Origin: JBQTKD01 sp052386455 | Lineage (GTDB): Bacteria > Actinomycetota > Actinomycetes > Sporichthyales > Sporichthyaceae | Length of the DNA: 37,571 nt | NCBI GenBank assembly: GCA_052386455.1 | Contig: JBQTKD010000079.1 | Span: 1-37,571 of the forward strand | Direction of reading: 5' to 3' | In this document: positions 14,178-23,000 of the stretch, piece by piece | Layout of the letters: each line of letters begins with the position of its first letter | Position numbering within the stretch: position 1 is the first letter of the stretch | The notes under the pieces: generated by a model | Seen by the model: only the letters and a program-made list of their open reading frames with translations | Database searches by the model: none | Told to the model about the DNA's origin: nothing | Position numbers and translations under genes: made by a program

Positions 14178-16094
14178 GTGAAGAAGCAAGTCCAACAGCT
14201 CGACCGGGTGATCATCCGGTTCGCCGGGGACTCCGGCGACGGCATGCAGCTCACCGGCGACCGTTTCACGGCCGAAACGGCCAGCTTCGGCAACGACCTT
14301 TCGACGCTGCCGAACTTCCCCGCCGAGATTCGCGCGCCTGCCGGCACGCTGCCCGGCGTCTCGAGCTTCCAGCTGCACTTCGCCGACCACGACATCATGA
14401 CGCCGGGCGACGCCCCGAACGTCCTCGTGGCGATGAACCCGGCGGCGCTCAAGGCGAACCTGGCCGACCTGCCGCGCGGGGCGATGCTGATCGCCGACCT
14501 CGACGAGTTCACCACCCGCAACCTGACGAAGGTCGGGTACAAGGGCAACCCGCTCGAGGACAACTCCCTCGACGGGTACCACGTGCACAAGTTGGCGCTG
14601 ACGACGCTGACCGTCGAGGCGCTCAAGGACTTCGGCGTGTCCCGCAAGGACGCCGAACGCTCGAAGAACATGTTCGCGCTCGGCCTGCTCTCTTGGCTCT
14701 ACGGCCGCCCGGCCGAGGGCACGGAGAAATTCCTGAAGACCAAGTTCGCCGCCAAGCCCGACATCCGGGACGCGAACATCGCCGCGTTCCGCGCGGGCTG
14801 GAACTACGGCGAGACCACCGAGGACTTCGCGGTCTCCTACGAGATCAAGCCCGCCAAGATGGCGGCCGGCGAGTACCGGAACATCACCGGCAACCCGGCC
14901 ACGGCCTACGGCCTCATCGCCGGTGCGCACCAGGCGAAGCTGCCGCTGTTCCTGGGCGCGTACCCAATCACCCCGGCCAGCGACATCCTGCACGAGCTGT
15001 CCCGCCACAAGGGCATGGGCGTGCGGACGTTCCAGGCCGAGGACGAGATCGCCGCAGTGGGCGCCGCGCTGGGCGCCGCGTTCGGCGGAGCGCTCGGCGT
15101 CACCACCAGTTCGGGCCCGGGCATCGTGCTCAAGCAGGAGGCGATCGGCCTGGCGGTGAGCCTCGAACTGCCGCTGGTCGTCGTCAACGTGCAGCGCGCA
15201 GGCCCCGCCACCGGCCTGCCCACCAAGACCGAGCAGGCCGATCTGCTCATGTGCATGTTCGGCCGCAACGGCGAATCCCCCGTGGCCATCGTGGCCGCGC
15301 AGTCCCCCGCGGACTGCTTCGACGCCGCGATCGAGGCCGTCCGGATCGCCACCAAGTACCGCACGCCGACGATGCTGCTGACCGACGGATACCTCGCGAA
15401 CGGCTCCGAGCCGTGGAAGATCCCCGACGTCGAGAAACTGCCCGATCTGACGGTCCAGTTCGCGACCAAGCGCAACCACGAGACCGAGTCCGGCGAGAGC
15501 GTGTTCTGGCCGTACAAGCGGGACCCGCAGACCCTCGCCCGGCCGTGGGCCGTGCCGGGCACGCCTGGCCTTGAGCACCGCGTCGGCGGCATCGAAAAGG
15601 CCGACGGACACGGCAACATCTCCTACGACCCGACGAACCACGATCTGATGGTCCGCACGCGTCAGGCGAAGATCGACGGGATCGCGAACGACATCCCGCC
15701 GCTGACCGTCGACGACCCGTCGGGCGAGGCCAAGGTGCTGATCCTCGGCTGGGGTTCGACCTACGGCCCGATCGGCGCCGCCTGCAAGCGGGTGCGGGAG
15801 AACGGCGGCACGATCGCCTCCGCGCACCTGCGCCACCTCAACCCGTTCCCGCGCAACACCGGCGAGGTGCTGCGCGCCTACGAGCGGGTGATCGTCCCGG
15901 AGATGAATCTGGGTCAGCTGACCATGCTGCTGCGGGCCAAGTACCTGGTGGACGTCGTCGGGTTCAACAAGGTCCGCGGCCTGCCGTTCACCGCCGGAGA
16001 ACTGACCGGCGCCATCAACGAAATGCTCGAGGTGGTCGCCGAATCGCAGCGACACCGCCGGCGCAAGACCGATCGACCTGGAGGCAAGGTCTAA
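14178..16094 (+). CDS. korA: 2-oxoacid:ferredoxin oxidoreductase, gamma-alpha fused subunit (KorA type)
   Basis: This 638-residue large subunit of 2-oxoglutarate:ferredoxin oxidoreductase has the actinobacterial layout. The gamma domain comes first (about 10-190, beginning VIIRFAGDSGDGMQLTGDRF), followed by the alpha/pyrimidine-binding domain from about residue 235 (FLGAYPITPASDILHELSR). A C-terminal transketolase-like region (ILGWGSTYGPIGAA, HLRHLNPFP) completes it. With KorB it oxidatively decarboxylates 2-oxoglutarate to succinyl-CoA and reduces ferredoxin, as characterised in mycobacteria. The GTG at 14178 has GGAG at 14165-14168. A longer upstream open frame is antisense-type noise across bioA. 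Its TAA overlaps the korB ATG by one base. Confidence 0.96.
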   Translation: MKKQVQQLDRVIIRFAGDSGDGMQLTGDRFTAETASFGNDLSTLPNFPAEIRAPAGTLPGVSSFQLHFADHDIMTPGDAPNVLVAMNPAALKANLADLPRGAMLIADLDEFTTRNLTKVGYKGNPLEDNSLDGYHVHKLALTTLTVEALKDFGVSRKDAERSKNMFALGLLSWLYGRPAEGTEKFLKTKFAAKPDIRDANIAAFRAGWNYGETTEDFAVSYEIKPAKMAAGEYRNITGNPATAYGLIAGAHQAKLPLFLGAYPITPASDILHELSRHKGMGVRTFQAEDEIAAVGAALGAAFGGALGVTTSSGPGIVLKQEAIGLAVSLELPLVVVNVQRAGPATGLPTKTEQADLLMCMFGRNGESPVAIVAAQSPADCFDAAIEAVRIATKYRTPTMLLTDGYLANGSEPWKIPDVEKLPDLTVQFATKRNHETESGESVFWPYKRDPQTLARPWAVPGTPGLEHRVGGIEKADGHGNISYDPTNHDLMVRTRQAKIDGIANDIPPLTVDDPSGEAKVLILGWGSTYGPIGAACKRVRENGGTIASAHLRHLNPFPRNTGEVLRAYERVIVPEMNLGQLTMLLRAKYLVDVVGFNKVRGLPFTAGELTGAINEMLEVVAESQRHRRRKTDRPGGKV

Positions 16095-17176
16095 TGCCCC
16101 GCACAGATGGTCAGGGAAGGGGCGCTCCCCCGCCCGGGCTGGCCTACCAGAGCCTCTCGCTGGTCCCGAAGACCGAAACCTCGCAGAGCGCCAAGGACTT
16201 CAAGAGCGACCAAGAGGTCCGCTGGTGCCCCGGCTGCGGGGACTACGCGATCCTCGCCGCCGTCCAGAGCTTCCTGCCCGACCTGGGGCTGAAGAAGGAG
16301 AACATCGTCTTCGTCTCCGGGATCGGGTGCTCCTCCCGTTTCCCCTACTACCTGGACACCTACGGCCTGCACTCCATCCACGGCCGTGCCCCGGCGATCG
16401 CGACCGGGCTGTCCACCTCGCGCCCGGATCTCTCGGTCTGGGTCGTCACCGGCGACGGCGACGCACTGAGCATCGGCGGAAACCACCTGATCCACGCGCT
16501 GCGCCGCAACGTGAACCTCAAGATCCTGCTGTTCAACAACCGGATCTACGGTCTGACGAAGGGTCAGTACTCGCCGACCTCCGAGGTCGGCAAGGTCACC
16601 AAGTCCACCCCGCTCGGCTCGCTCGACGCCCCGTTCAACCCGGTGTCGGTGGCCCTCGGCGCGGAGGCGACCTTCGTGGGCCGCACGATCGACTCCGACC
16701 GCAAGCACCTGCAGGAGGTGCTGCGTGCCGCGGCCGAGCACCCCGGCACCGCGCTGGTGGAGATCTACCAGAACTGCAACATCTTCAACGACGGCGCCTT
16801 CGAGGTCCTCAAGGACAACGACGTGCGCGACAACCACCTGATCCGCCTCGAACACGGTGCGCCGATTCGGTTCGGCTCCGACGGACAGCGCGGCGTCTTC
16901 CGCATGCCGGACGGGCGAATCGACGTCGCGGACGTGACTGCGGACAACGAAGCGGACGTACTGGTACACGACGCCAAGGCGCCCGACCCCGGCGTGGCGT
17001 TCGCCCTCTCGCGGCTGCCGGACCTGGCGTTGGACAAGACGCCGATCGGGATTTTCCGTTCCGTCCAGCGCCCGGTCTACGACCGGGAGATGGCCGCGCA
17101 ACTGCGCGGAACTCCGAACAGCACCGGCGACCTGCAGCGTCTTCTGCGCGGTACGGACACCTGGACCATCGGCTAG
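16094..17176 (+). CDS. korB: 2-oxoacid:ferredoxin oxidoreductase, beta subunit (KorB type)
   Basis: This 360-residue TPP- and [4Fe-4S]-binding partner of KorA contains WCPGCGDYAIL (residues 44-54) and GIGCSSRFPYY (77-86), which carry cluster-ligand cysteines. The TPP/Mg motif begins with GDGDALSIGGNH at 120-131 and extends through the NN pair at 148-149. A C-terminal about 90-residue extension (from RFGSDGQRGVFRMPDG) is typical of actinobacterial KorB. The gene is translationally coupled to korA (TAATG). The electrons delivered to ferredoxin could feed other redox enzymes; no ferredoxin gene lies next to the pair. Confidence 0.96.
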   Translation: MPRTDGQGRGAPPPGLAYQSLSLVPKTETSQSAKDFKSDQEVRWCPGCGDYAILAAVQSFLPDLGLKKENIVFVSGIGCSSRFPYYLDTYGLHSIHGRAPAIATGLSTSRPDLSVWVVTGDGDALSIGGNHLIHALRRNVNLKILLFNNRIYGLTKGQYSPTSEVGKVTKSTPLGSLDAPFNPVSVALGAEATFVGRTIDSDRKHLQEVLRAAAEHPGTALVEIYQNCNIFNDGAFEVLKDNDVRDNHLIRLEHGAPIRFGSDGQRGVFRMPDGRIDVADVTADNEADVLVHDAKAPDPGVAFALSRLPDLALDKTPIGIFRSVQRPVYDREMAAQLRGTPNSTGDLQRLLRGTDTWTIG

Positions 17177-17183
17177 TCCGTTC

Positions 17184-17197
17184 GGCCCATATGGGCC
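17184..17197. repeat. 14-bp perfect palindrome after korB
   Basis: GGCCCATATGGGCC is perfectly self-complementary and lies 8 bases after the korB stop. With no loop it is a poor hairpin, so a protein-binding site for the downstream gene, or part of a termination signal, is possible. GAACGAACGAACGG follows almost directly. Confidence 0.4.
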
Positions 17198-17312
17198 TGA
17201 ACGAACGAACGGTTCTGACTTGAACACGGAACCGAGGCTTTGGCAACTCCATCTCAGCCCCAGACCGTTCAGCGCGTGGACCCGCGCCGGTACCCACAGA
17301 TGGAGTGATTCG

Positions 17313-18236
17313 ATGATGAAGATCGGTGTCGGCTGGGCCGCTGGCGTGCTGACCGGCGCGCTCGCCGTCGGTGGCATCACCGCCGCGGCGATCCAGGTCA
17401 ACGGCGGCAGCGACAACTGCTCCGGCGCGGCCTGCGTCGCCGCCGGCGACAAGTCCGCGGCCAACGCCGCCAACTCCGCGTCGAAGGCCGCCCTGGCCGC
17501 CGCGCAGACCAAGCTCAAGACCGCGACCGCCGGTGTCGGTGGCGCGTCGACCGACGTCACCAAGTCCCTGGTCCAGGCCTCGGGCCTGCTGGACTCGACC
17601 TCCGCGCTCGGCGGCAGCGGCGTCGCCGCGTCGCAGAAGGAGCTCGAGAAGGTCCTCGCGAAGCAGCTCGGCATCATCACCTCGGCCCTGGGCTCCGCGG
17701 ACAAGATCGTGTCCGACTTCCAGTCCGGCAAGGTCTCCGCGACCGACCTCGCCAAGGTCTACAACACGGTCAACGGCCAGCTGAAGACCGCGAAGAAGGA
17801 GATCGACCTCGTCTTCTCCGCCGCCGACGCGGCCATGAAGCTGGCCGAGAAGCAGGGCGCCGCCGCGCTCGGCCTCGGCTCGCAGTACCGCGGCCTGCTC
17901 AAGACCGCCAAGGGGCAGGTGGACAAGATCTACAAGTCCGCCAACACCGAGTTCAAGGGCGCCTTCGGCACCGTCAGCAACGCGCTGTCGCTGAGCAACG
18001 GCGTCGCCGGTCTCCCGGCCATCCCGGGCGCGACCGACGCGCTGAAGCTGCTCCCGACCGGCGACCCGCTGAAGACCGTCACCGACGCCACCAAGGGTCT
18101 GCCGACCCAGGACGTCACCAAGGTCGTCGACGACGTCAAGAAGAACCTCCCGATCGACCTCGGCAAGACCCTCGACGGCGTCCCGATCGTGGGCGGCACC
18201 GTCGGCGGCCTCCTCGGCGGCAACGGCCTGCTGTAA
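17313..18236 (+). CDS. Exported Ala/Lys-rich helical protein of unknown function
   Basis: This 307-residue protein has one N-terminal hydrophobic segment (about residues 8-27, WAAGVLTGALAVGGITAAAI) that may be an uncleaved anchor or signal. A long Ala/Lys/Ser-rich, probably helical chain follows (NSASKAALAAAQTKLKTA and similar), then a Gly/Leu-rich C-terminus ending GGTVGGLLGGNGLL. Two cysteines (NCSGAAC) lie just after the membrane segment. It has no catalytic motif. The even composition and lysine spacing suggest an envelope structural protein. The ATG at 17313 is supported by GGAG at 17302-17305. A strong terminator follows. Confidence 0.75.
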   Translation: MMKIGVGWAAGVLTGALAVGGITAAAIQVNGGSDNCSGAACVAAGDKSAANAANSASKAALAAAQTKLKTATAGVGGASTDVTKSLVQASGLLDSTSALGGSGVAASQKELEKVLAKQLGIITSALGSADKIVSDFQSGKVSATDLAKVYNTVNGQLKTAKKEIDLVFSAADAAMKLAEKQGAAALGLGSQYRGLLKTAKGQVDKIYKSANTEFKGAFGTVSNALSLSNGVAGLPAIPGATDALKLLPTGDPLKTVTDATKGLPTQDVTKVVDDVKKNLPIDLGKTLDGVPIVGGTVGGLLGGNGLL

Positions 18237-18295
18237 CCGCCTCCCGCTGGCCGGCGCGGGCGGCGGGCCGTGTCCCCCCGCCGATCGCGCCAACC

Positions 18296-18326
18296 GAAGG
18301 CCCCGAGCGTTTCGCTCGGGGCCTTC
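18296..18326 (+). terminator. Strong intrinsic-type terminator hairpin
   Basis: A 14-bp perfect stem (GAAGGCCCCGAGCG at 18296-18309, CGCTCGGGGCCTTC at 18313-18326) closes a TTT loop and is followed by GCGCTTTG. It lies 60 bases after the exported Ala/Lys-rich gene and before the peptidase pair. Confidence 0.88.
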
Positions 18327-18417
18327 GCGCTTTGCCCAGAAACGCAGTCAAGGACCCTTCCACCCACAGATTCCGGATATACCCTGACGGCTACTCACCG
18401 TTCAGGGGGTCGGCTGG

Positions 18418-20022
18418 ATGCGGAGCACGCGGGCAGGTGCCGTGATGGGCGCTGCCGCAGTCGCTCTCGCCGCGTTTGGCCCGCTCGGTTCTCCGGCCGC
18501 CCAGGCGGCGCCGGCGATGCCGCGGCCGGTCGGAGCACTGGCCTGGGGCGCCTGCGAGGACGTCGGCCTGCTGGCGGCGGGCGCCGAGTGCGCGATGCTC
18601 CGAGTCCCCATGAACTGGGACAAACCGGGCGAGGAGACCGTCTCGCTGGCGGTGTCTCGGGTACGCGCGACCGGCAACCGTCTCGGCGTCATGCTGAGCA
18701 ACCCGGGCGGCCCGGGCGGTTCCGGCCGCGGCATGCCCGCGTACATGCCCGGCGCCGTCCCACGGGACGTGGGCCTGCGGTACGACTGGATCGGGTTCGA
18801 CCCGCGCGGTGTCGGCGACAGCCGGCCGGCGCTGTCCTGCGACAAGGACTACCTGCGCGGGCCCCGCCCGGTGTATCGGCCCGCAGACCCCACCAAGTAC
18901 TCCCCGAACGAGCTCGCCTGGATCGCGCGCACCAAGAAGTACGCGAAGGCGTGCGGACTGCGCAACGGCAAGCTGCTCGAGCACGTGCGCAGCGCGGACA
19001 CGATCCGGGACATGGAGGCCATCCGCGTCGCGCTCGGCGAAGACCGGATCAGCTACTACGGCTTCTCCTACGGGACCTTCCTCGGCCAGGCGTACGCCAC
19101 CGCGTATCCGAACCGGGTGCGCCGCATGGTGCTGGACGGAAACCTCCCGCCGAACTACCCCGGGTACGGGGACGGCGGCCTCGCCCAGATGACGAGCTTT
19201 CAGTACGTGCTCGGCCAGTTCTTCGGCTGGATCGCGGAGCACTCGAAGGTGTACATGCTCGGTTCGACGGCCGAGGAGGTCGTCGCGACCTACGAGCGGA
19301 CGAAGCGCGAACTTTCGGCACAGCCGATCGGCGAGTTCGGCTCGGCCGAACTGGACGACGTATTCCTCCGCGCGGGGTACAGCGAGCGGCTGTGGCCCGG
19401 CGTCGCCACGGCGTTTGCCCAGCTGCACGCCGGGAACGCCGCAACGATGCTGGGTCAGTACCGCCGTGCGAACACCCCCGGCGACGACAACTCGTTCGCC
19501 GCCTTCAACGCCACGTTCTGCACCGACGGCCCGTTCCCCACGGACTATGCCAAGGTGCGCGCGGACGGCTTCGAGATCGCCAAGATCGCCCCGCTGCCGG
19601 CCTGGGGCGGATTCTGGTACTCCGCGCCGTGCACCTGGTGGCCGGTCAAACCCGGCAAGCCGCTGGCCGTCGACGGCGCGGGCCTGGCGAAGGCGAACAT
19701 CAAGATCCTGTTGCTGAACGCCACCCGGGACGGGGCGACACCGTTCAAGGGGGCCATCGCCGCCCGCGGGGAGTTCCCGACCGCGGTGCTGGTGGCCGAG
19801 GTGGGCGCAACCACGCACTCCGGGTCGTTGCAGGGCAACGAGTGCGTCGACGGATACGTTGCCGACTACCTTGACACCGGCGCCCTGCCGCGTCGCCTGT
19901 CCGGCAACCGTGCCGACGCCGACTGCGACCGCTCGCCCCGGCCCGAACCCACGCCGACCGGCGCCGGCATCCCCGCCGCCCTCGCGCTCCCGAACACCGG
20001 CACCAACTGGAGGACTCGTTGA
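18418..20022 (+). CDS. Secreted S33 peptidase, tripeptidyl aminopeptidase type (copy 1)
   Basis: This 534-residue alpha/beta hydrolase has a Sec signal peptide (cleavage near AQAAPAM, residues 28-34). The oxyanion region is NPGGPGGSGRG (95-105), the nucleophile S217 lies in YYGFSYGTFLG, the acid is D438 (NATRDGATPF) and the base is H467 (GATTHSGS). The C-terminal part matches the TAP-like hydrolase domain of Streptomyces tripeptidyl aminopeptidases, which remove tripeptides from secreted proteins. Paired cysteines suggest disulphides. An imperfect inverted repeat CCCTGACGG/CCGTTCAGGG lies just upstream (about 18382-18406). The stop overlaps the next gene's TTG start by 4 nt. Confidence 0.93.
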   Translation: MRSTRAGAVMGAAAVALAAFGPLGSPAAQAAPAMPRPVGALAWGACEDVGLLAAGAECAMLRVPMNWDKPGEETVSLAVSRVRATGNRLGVMLSNPGGPGGSGRGMPAYMPGAVPRDVGLRYDWIGFDPRGVGDSRPALSCDKDYLRGPRPVYRPADPTKYSPNELAWIARTKKYAKACGLRNGKLLEHVRSADTIRDMEAIRVALGEDRISYYGFSYGTFLGQAYATAYPNRVRRMVLDGNLPPNYPGYGDGGLAQMTSFQYVLGQFFGWIAEHSKVYMLGSTAEEVVATYERTKRELSAQPIGEFGSAELDDVFLRAGYSERLWPGVATAFAQLHAGNAATMLGQYRRANTPGDDNSFAAFNATFCTDGPFPTDYAKVRADGFEIAKIAPLPAWGGFWYSAPCTWWPVKPGKPLAVDGAGLAKANIKILLLNATRDGATPFKGAIAARGEFPTAVLVAEVGATTHSGSLQGNECVDGYVADYLDTGALPRRLSGNRADADCDRSPRPEPTPTGAGIPAALALPNTGTNWRTR

Positions 20023-21683
20023 AGCGTCTGGCCGCTGCCGCTACCGCCGGAGCACTCTGCCTGGCGGGGTTGAGCACCGTGGCCGCGCTCGCGCCCGGGT
20101 CGTCGGCGCTGGCGGCAGTGTCGATCGCGTGGGGAGAGTGCGACTCCTCCGGCCTCGCCGGCATCGGCGCCGAGTGTGGCTTCCTCTCGGTGCCCTTGGA
20201 CTACGCCAATCCGGGCGGCAAGAAGATCAAGCTCGCGGTCTCGCGAGCGAAGGCCACCGTGCCCGCCGCCCAGCGGCAGGGAGTCATGCTGGCCAACCCC
20301 GGCGGCCCCGGCGGTTCGGGCCTGGGCATGGCGGGCCTGCGCGACTTGGTGTCCCAGGGCGCGGGCAAGTCCTACGACTGGATCGGGTGGGACCCCCGCG
20401 GAGTCGGTTCCAGCCAGCCGGCGGTGTCCTGCGACGACGACTACGCCGACGGCCCGCGGCCCAACTACGATCCGAGCTCGAACGGCGGCGCGCTCTCTCC
20501 CGAGGAGAAGGCCTGGCTGGCCCGGTCCAAGAAGTACGCGAAGGCGTGCGGCAAGAAGTACGGCGACGTGCTCGAGCACCTCAAGACCATCGACACCGTC
20601 CGCGACATGGAATCGATCCGCCGGGCGCTCGGCGCGAAGCAGATCAACTACTACGGCTTCTCCTACGGCACCTACCTCGGTCAGGTCTACGCGACCACGT
20701 ACCCGTCCAAGGTCCGGCGCATGGTCTTCGATGGGAACGTGAATCCATCCAAGGTCTGGTACGACGCGCAACTCGAGCAGGACCGAGCCTTCGAAGGCGT
20801 CGCCGACGAGTTCTTCGCCTGGGTGGCGCGCAACAGCAAGACCTACGCCCTCGGCGACACCGCGGCCAAGGTGCGTACGGCCTACAAGAAGGTCGTTGCA
20901 GAGCTGCGCAAGAAGCCGCAGAACGGCGTCGGCGCCAGCGAGTGGACGGACAACTTCACCCGCGCGATGTACGCCGAGTTCCTCTGGCCGGACACCGCGG
21001 ACAACTTCGCGACCTTCGTCCACAAGAAGGACATCACCGCGGTCGCGGCCTCGTACAACGGCTCGAACGACGGCGACAACGGCTTCGCCATCTACAACGC
21101 GGTGCAGTGCACGGACACCGCCTGGCCGAAGTCCTACGAGAAGAAGTGGCGCCCGGACGGCTTCAAGACCGCGGCCAAGCACCCGTTCCTGACGTGGGCG
21201 AACGTTTGGTACAACACGGCGTGCCTGTACTGGCCGGCCAAGCCGGGTACCCCGGTCGAGGTCGACGGGGCGAAGGCGCCGAAGATCCTGCTGATCAACT
21301 CGACGTTGGACGCGGCCACTCCGTTCGCCGCCGCGCTCGAGGTCCGCAAGCGATTCCCGAAGGCGTCGCTCGTCGCCGAGCAGGGCGCCACCAGCCACGC
21401 GAACTCCCTGGCCGGCAACGCGTGCATCCAGAAGTACGTCGCGGACTACCTGCAGACCGGCGCGCTCCCGGCCCGCAAGTCCGGCGTCGGCCCGGACGCG
21501 AGCTGCAAGCGTGGCCCCTACCCGCAGGCCGGCTTCGTCAGCCACAACCCCGGATCCATCAGCGAGGCCGCCGCCGACCTGCCGGCCGACGAAGGCCCAG
21601 ACGACAACGGCGCTCCCCCGTCCCGCTCGGTCCCCCCGGCCTCCCGCAACACCCTCGAGCGGATCATCGGCCTCCTCCCCTAG
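20019..21683 (+). CDS. Secreted S33 peptidase, tripeptidyl aminopeptidase type (copy 2)
   Basis: This 554-residue paralogue of the preceding gene is translationally coupled to it (TTGA overlap; TTG start). The catalytic triad is S215 (YYGFSYGTYLG), D431 (NSTLDAATPF) and H460 (GATSHANS), and NPGGPGGSG forms the oxyanion region. The signal peptide covers about residues 1-33. This copy is richer in lysine, especially in the lid region (about 280-300 and 370-390), and has a Pro/Asp-rich tail absent from copy 1. The differences suggest divergent peptide specificity after a tandem duplication rather than a recent copy. It is expected to be extracellular or wall-associated. Confidence 0.93.
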   Translation: MKRLAAAATAGALCLAGLSTVAALAPGSSALAAVSIAWGECDSSGLAGIGAECGFLSVPLDYANPGGKKIKLAVSRAKATVPAAQRQGVMLANPGGPGGSGLGMAGLRDLVSQGAGKSYDWIGWDPRGVGSSQPAVSCDDDYADGPRPNYDPSSNGGALSPEEKAWLARSKKYAKACGKKYGDVLEHLKTIDTVRDMESIRRALGAKQINYYGFSYGTYLGQVYATTYPSKVRRMVFDGNVNPSKVWYDAQLEQDRAFEGVADEFFAWVARNSKTYALGDTAAKVRTAYKKVVAELRKKPQNGVGASEWTDNFTRAMYAEFLWPDTADNFATFVHKKDITAVAASYNGSNDGDNGFAIYNAVQCTDTAWPKSYEKKWRPDGFKTAAKHPFLTWANVWYNTACLYWPAKPGTPVEVDGAKAPKILLINSTLDAATPFAAALEVRKRFPKASLVAEQGATSHANSLAGNACIQKYVADYLQTGALPARKSGVGPDASCKRGPYPQAGFVSHNPGSISEAAADLPADEGPDDNGAPPSRSVPPASRNTLERIIGLLP

Positions 21684-21702
21684 CTCCGTTGCCGTCCACT
21701 CC

Positions 21703-21735
21703 GATTGCGGACGTCCGACCACCCGTGAGCTATAG
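21703..21735. repeat. Palindromic intergenic element, copy 1
   Basis: This is a 33-nt unit starting GATTGCGGACGTCCGACC and ending CCGTGAGCTATAG. Its GGACGTCCGAC (21709-21719) pairs with GTCGGACGTCC (21746-21756) to form an 11-bp stem with CCCGTGAGCTATAG in the loop. The unit recurs 73 bp downstream with one mismatch. It lies directly after the second peptidase gene. Confidence 0.75.
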
Positions 21736-21775
21736 CGCTCGCCGCGTCGGACGTCCCGAAGTGGTCGCCCCCTCT

Positions 21776-21808
21776 GATCGCGGACGTCCGACCACCCGTG
21801 AGCTATAG
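21776..21808. repeat. Palindromic intergenic element, copy 2
   Basis: This is the second copy of the 33-nt unit, differing only by C for T at the fifth base. Its GTCCGACCA (21786-21794) pairs with TGGTCGGAC (21817-21825), with the same GTGAGCTATAG sequence in the loop. It ends 31 bases before the chosen start of the C-S lyase gene and could influence that gene's expression. Confidence 0.75.
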
Positions 21809-21839
21809 GCCACGGTTGGTCGGACGCTACGGTTTTTGC

Positions 21840-23000
21840 GTGGACTACGGGTTCGACGCGGTGAGTCTCGCGGCGCTGCGGGAGCGGCGCAGCATGAAGT
21901 GGCGCGGGTTCGACCCCGACGTGCTGCCCGCGTGGGTGGCGGAGATGGACTTCGACGTTGCTCCCCCGGTTGCCGCGGCGGTGTCGGCGATGCTCGCGCG
22001 CGGCGGGGACTTCGGGTACGCGGTGGACCTGGTCGCCCCGGAGCTCTCGGCTGCGTTCGCCGGGTTCGTGGCCCGCCGCTGGAAATGGGACGTCGATCCC
22101 GAGCGGGTGATCCTCCTGCGCGACGTGATGCGCGGAATCGAGCTGTGGATCGAGGGATCGACGGCCCCGGGCGACGCGGTGGTCGTGGCTTCGCCGGTGT
22201 ACTACCCGTTCCTCGAGGCCATCCGGCGGCGCAAGCGCCGCCTCGTCGAGGTGCCGCTGATCCGGGGCGAGACGCGTTGGGAACTGGACCTGGACGGCCT
22301 GGCGGCGGCCTTCGCCGGTGGCGCCAGGCTCTTCCTGCTGTGCAACCCGCACAACCCCGTGGGGCGGGTCTACGACCGCGCGGAACTCGACTCCCTGGCA
22401 GAACTGACGCTGCGTCACGATCTCCGGGTCGTCGCCGACGAGGTCCACGCGCCGCTGGTCCTGGCCGGCGAGCACGTGCCGTTCGCCTCGCTGGGCCCGG
22501 AGGTCGCCGAGCGCACCCTGACCCTCTGTTCGGCGAGCAAGGCGTTCAACCTCGCCGGCCTGCACGCCGCAGTCGCCGTCGCGGGCAGCGCGGAAGACGA
22601 CGCCTGGCTGCGCTCGATCCCGTACCGCTACCGAGGTGCTGCGGGAATCGTCGGCGTCGAGGCCTCGACCGCCGCGTTCGCCGAAGGCGACGACTGGCTC
22701 GACGCGTTGCTCGCGCACCTGCGCCTGGTCCGCGACCACCTCGCGGCCGAGCTCGCCGTGAAGCTCCCCGGCGCGCACTGGTTCCCCTCCGAGGGCACCT
22801 ACCTCGGCTGGATCGACGTGAACCACCTGGGCCTCGACCCCAACCCGCGCGACGCCTTCCTGGAACGCGGCCGGGTCGCGTTCAACGACGGCGCCGCCTT
22901 CGGCCGCACCGGCGCGGGCTTCGTGCGCCTGAACTTCGGCACGAGCCGTGCCATCGCCACCGAGATGGTCGATCGCATGGCGCGGACCCTCGACTTCTGA
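21840..23000 (+). CDS. MalY/PatB-type PLP-dependent C-S lyase (class I/II aminotransferase fold)
   Basis: This 386-residue fold-type I PLP enzyme contains LPAWVAEMDFDVAPP near the N-terminus, a MalY/PatB hallmark. Other markers are CNPHNPVGRVY (168-178), VVADEVHAPLVL (197-208) and the Schiff-base lysine K234 in CSASKAFNLAGL. Family members are cystathionine beta-lyases (cystathionine to homocysteine, pyruvate and ammonia), and some also act as aminotransferases or regulators. The GTG at 21840 gives the family N-terminus. An in-frame GTG at 21798 lies inside the repeat and would add residues of no similarity. No good ribosome site is visible. A hairpin directly follows the stop. Confidence 0.9.
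   Translation: MDYGFDAVSLAALRERRSMKWRGFDPDVLPAWVAEMDFDVAPPVAAAVSAMLARGGDFGYAVDLVAPELSAAFAGFVARRWKWDVDPERVILLRDVMRGIELWIEGSTAPGDAVVVASPVYYPFLEAIRRRKRRLVEVPLIRGETRWELDLDGLAAAFAGGARLFLLCNPHNPVGRVYDRAELDSLAELTLRHDLRVVADEVHAPLVLAGEHVPFASLGPEVAERTLTLCSASKAFNLAGLHAAVAVAGSAEDDAWLRSIPYRYRGAAGIVGVEASTAAFAEGDDWLDALLAHLRLVRDHLAAELAVKLPGAHWFPSEGTYLGWIDVNHLGLDPNPRDAFLERGRVAFNDGAAFGRTGAGFVRLNFGTSRAIATEMVDRMARTLDF

Noticed and set aside
14157..16055. 632-codon minus-strand frame opposite korA
   Set aside because: It is an antisense shadow; korA shows full family motifs on the other strand.
18382..18406. Imperfect inverted repeat upstream of the first peptidase as a riboswitch
   Set aside because: It is a single short hairpin with a bulge and no known aptamer features; at most an operator.
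21703..21808. CRISPR-like array
   Set aside because: Only two units, no third repeat and no cas genes; the units are palindromic intergenic elements.
19866..22826. 986-codon open frame on the minus strand opposite the peptidases and C-S lyase
   Set aside because: It is antisense to three well-supported genes, has no family signature and has the composition of a high-GC shadow frame.
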